Assembly: GCA_965223045.1 (NCBI GenBank)
Contig: CBDCVN010000013.1
Span: 3,348,001 to 3,412,000 of the forward strand
Source: CBDCVN01 sp965223045
GTDB taxonomy: Bacteria; Deinococcota; Deinococci; Deinococcales; Trueperaceae
Direction: 5' to 3'
DNA length: 64,000 nucleotides
Within the stretch, counting starts at the first letter, position 1. Each line of letters opens with the position of its first letter. Shown here one piece after another: positions 63,593-64,000 of the stretch. A program made the position numbers and the translations under genes. The notes below the pieces were generated by a model that saw only the letters and a program-made list of their open reading frames with translations, ran no database searches and was not told the origin of the DNA.

Positions 63593-64000
63593 TTTGCTGT
63601 TCTTGCCAAGTAAAAGGAAGAGAAGGCTGAAAAGGGATAGATTGAGTAAAAGCAAAAATGTTTCCAATGAGTGTGGGTGGATCAATACCTTGGATGGGTA
63701 ACTGTTTAATCAACTCACCTCTCTGATTGAGAAATGACAAAACTCTTTCTGGTAACTTGAAATTTATTTCGCACTGCTCACGTAAATGATTGTTCCCTAG
63801 GTAATAAATCTGTCCTCCTAAGGAAATTGTGCCGTTTTGACCTATTCGCCTAAACCATTTTCCCTTTGCTAGATAAGCATCAACTTCGCTTAGGTCAAAC
63901 ATTTCATCTTCCCACTCAGGTCTATACCAGCGCCCTGAGTGAGCTGCCTCTGGAAAAGCTTGTAGCGGTGCTTGCCCTCCCAAAGAGTGACAAGGAAGCT
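63570..64000 (-). CDS. IS481-like transposase, C-terminal part, runs off the window
   Basis: About 143 residues of the C-terminus of an integrase-core transposase: HSLGGQAPLQAF (end of the catalytic core), then EMFDLSEVDAYLAKGKWFRR and GTISLGGQIYYLGNNHLREQ, a small beta-barrel tail as in IS481-type transposases. The frame is open at the right edge, so the rest including the DDE residues lies outside. The family call rests on the tail alone. Confidence 0.65.
   Translation of the reverse strand, partial: LPCHSLGGQAPLQAFPEAAHSGRWYRPEWEDEMFDLSEVDAYLAKGKWFRRIGQNGTISLGGQIYYLGNNHLREQCEINFKLPERVLSFLNQRGELIKQLPIQGIDPPTLIGNIFAFTQSIPFQPSLPFTWQEQQRLRLFET

Noticed and set aside
1..64000. tRNA, rRNA or CRISPR array
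   Set aside because: No cloverleaf with CCA-type end, no rRNA core sequence and no regularly spaced repeat-spacer pattern was seen. The GGTTCAA in the hairpin repeat resembles a T-arm but is part of a simple stem-loop.

Overview
The window reads as a low-GC (roughly 37-38% by eye), double-membraned bacterium, most likely of the Deinococcota (Deinococcus-Thermus) or a close relative. The supports are a LysZ-type [LysW]-aminoadipate kinase with a LysJ-type aminotransferase (AAA lysine route), a minor-pilin cluster in the order of Thermus pilA1-pilA2-pilA3-comZ, LolA-like periplasmic proteins and several outer-membrane beta-barrels. No rRNA, tRNA or CRISPR array was seen. At least ten insertion-sequence copies from about nine groups, two MITE-like derivatives and many interrupted genes point to an active IS expansion with gene decay, as in a recently host-restricted bacterium (inference).

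Layout. 0.2-8 kb: mostly intact housekeeping genes (ABC exporter, LOG-family protein, lysZ, two paralogous small membrane proteins, lysJ, GlsB-like protein, pheA). 8.2-14.8 kb: a two-domain ABC permease, then the ComZ/minor-pilin operon on the minus strand and a divergent prepilin. 14.8-22 kb: IS-rich segment (IS5, ISL2-type IS5, tandem IS701) with an IS-split membrane protein and an isochorismatase-fold hydrolase. 21.8-32.6 kb: one minus-strand operon encoding DUF2141 protein, MacB/LolD-like ATPase, two FtsX permeases, LolA-like protein, outer-membrane barrel, response regulator and histidine kinase. It is broken by an IS4 element in the barrel, an ISL2 element in the regulator and a frameshift in the DUF2141 gene.

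33-42 kb: AI-2E-type permease, a large barrel protein, HdeD-like protein and a second decayed envelope operon (MMPL/RND, LolA-like, barrel) split by IS630 and cut at its 5' end by a MITE. 42-47.3 kb: a secreted-toxin-like protein with a candidate PD-(D/E)XK nuclease tail, a candidate immunity gene and a second, IS1-truncated copy of it. 47.5-56.5 kb: nadE, an ATPase-winged-helix regulator, PH-domain protein, PAS histidine kinase, dynamin-like GTPase, inositol monophosphatase and a DCC protein. 56.5-64 kb: a lipoprotein-start fragment, an IS, and a large protein joining a thiol-activated-cytolysin-like domain, a PKD-like domain and a GH114-like domain; then a GNAT gene split by IS3 and two partial ISs.

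Most notable are the cytolysin-GH114 fusion, the toxin/immunity locus, two parallel decaying envelope export operons, a dispersed hairpin repeat whose stems co-vary between copies, a strongly over-represented CTCGAG palindrome, and several IS insertions that restore an open frame exactly when removed in silico.
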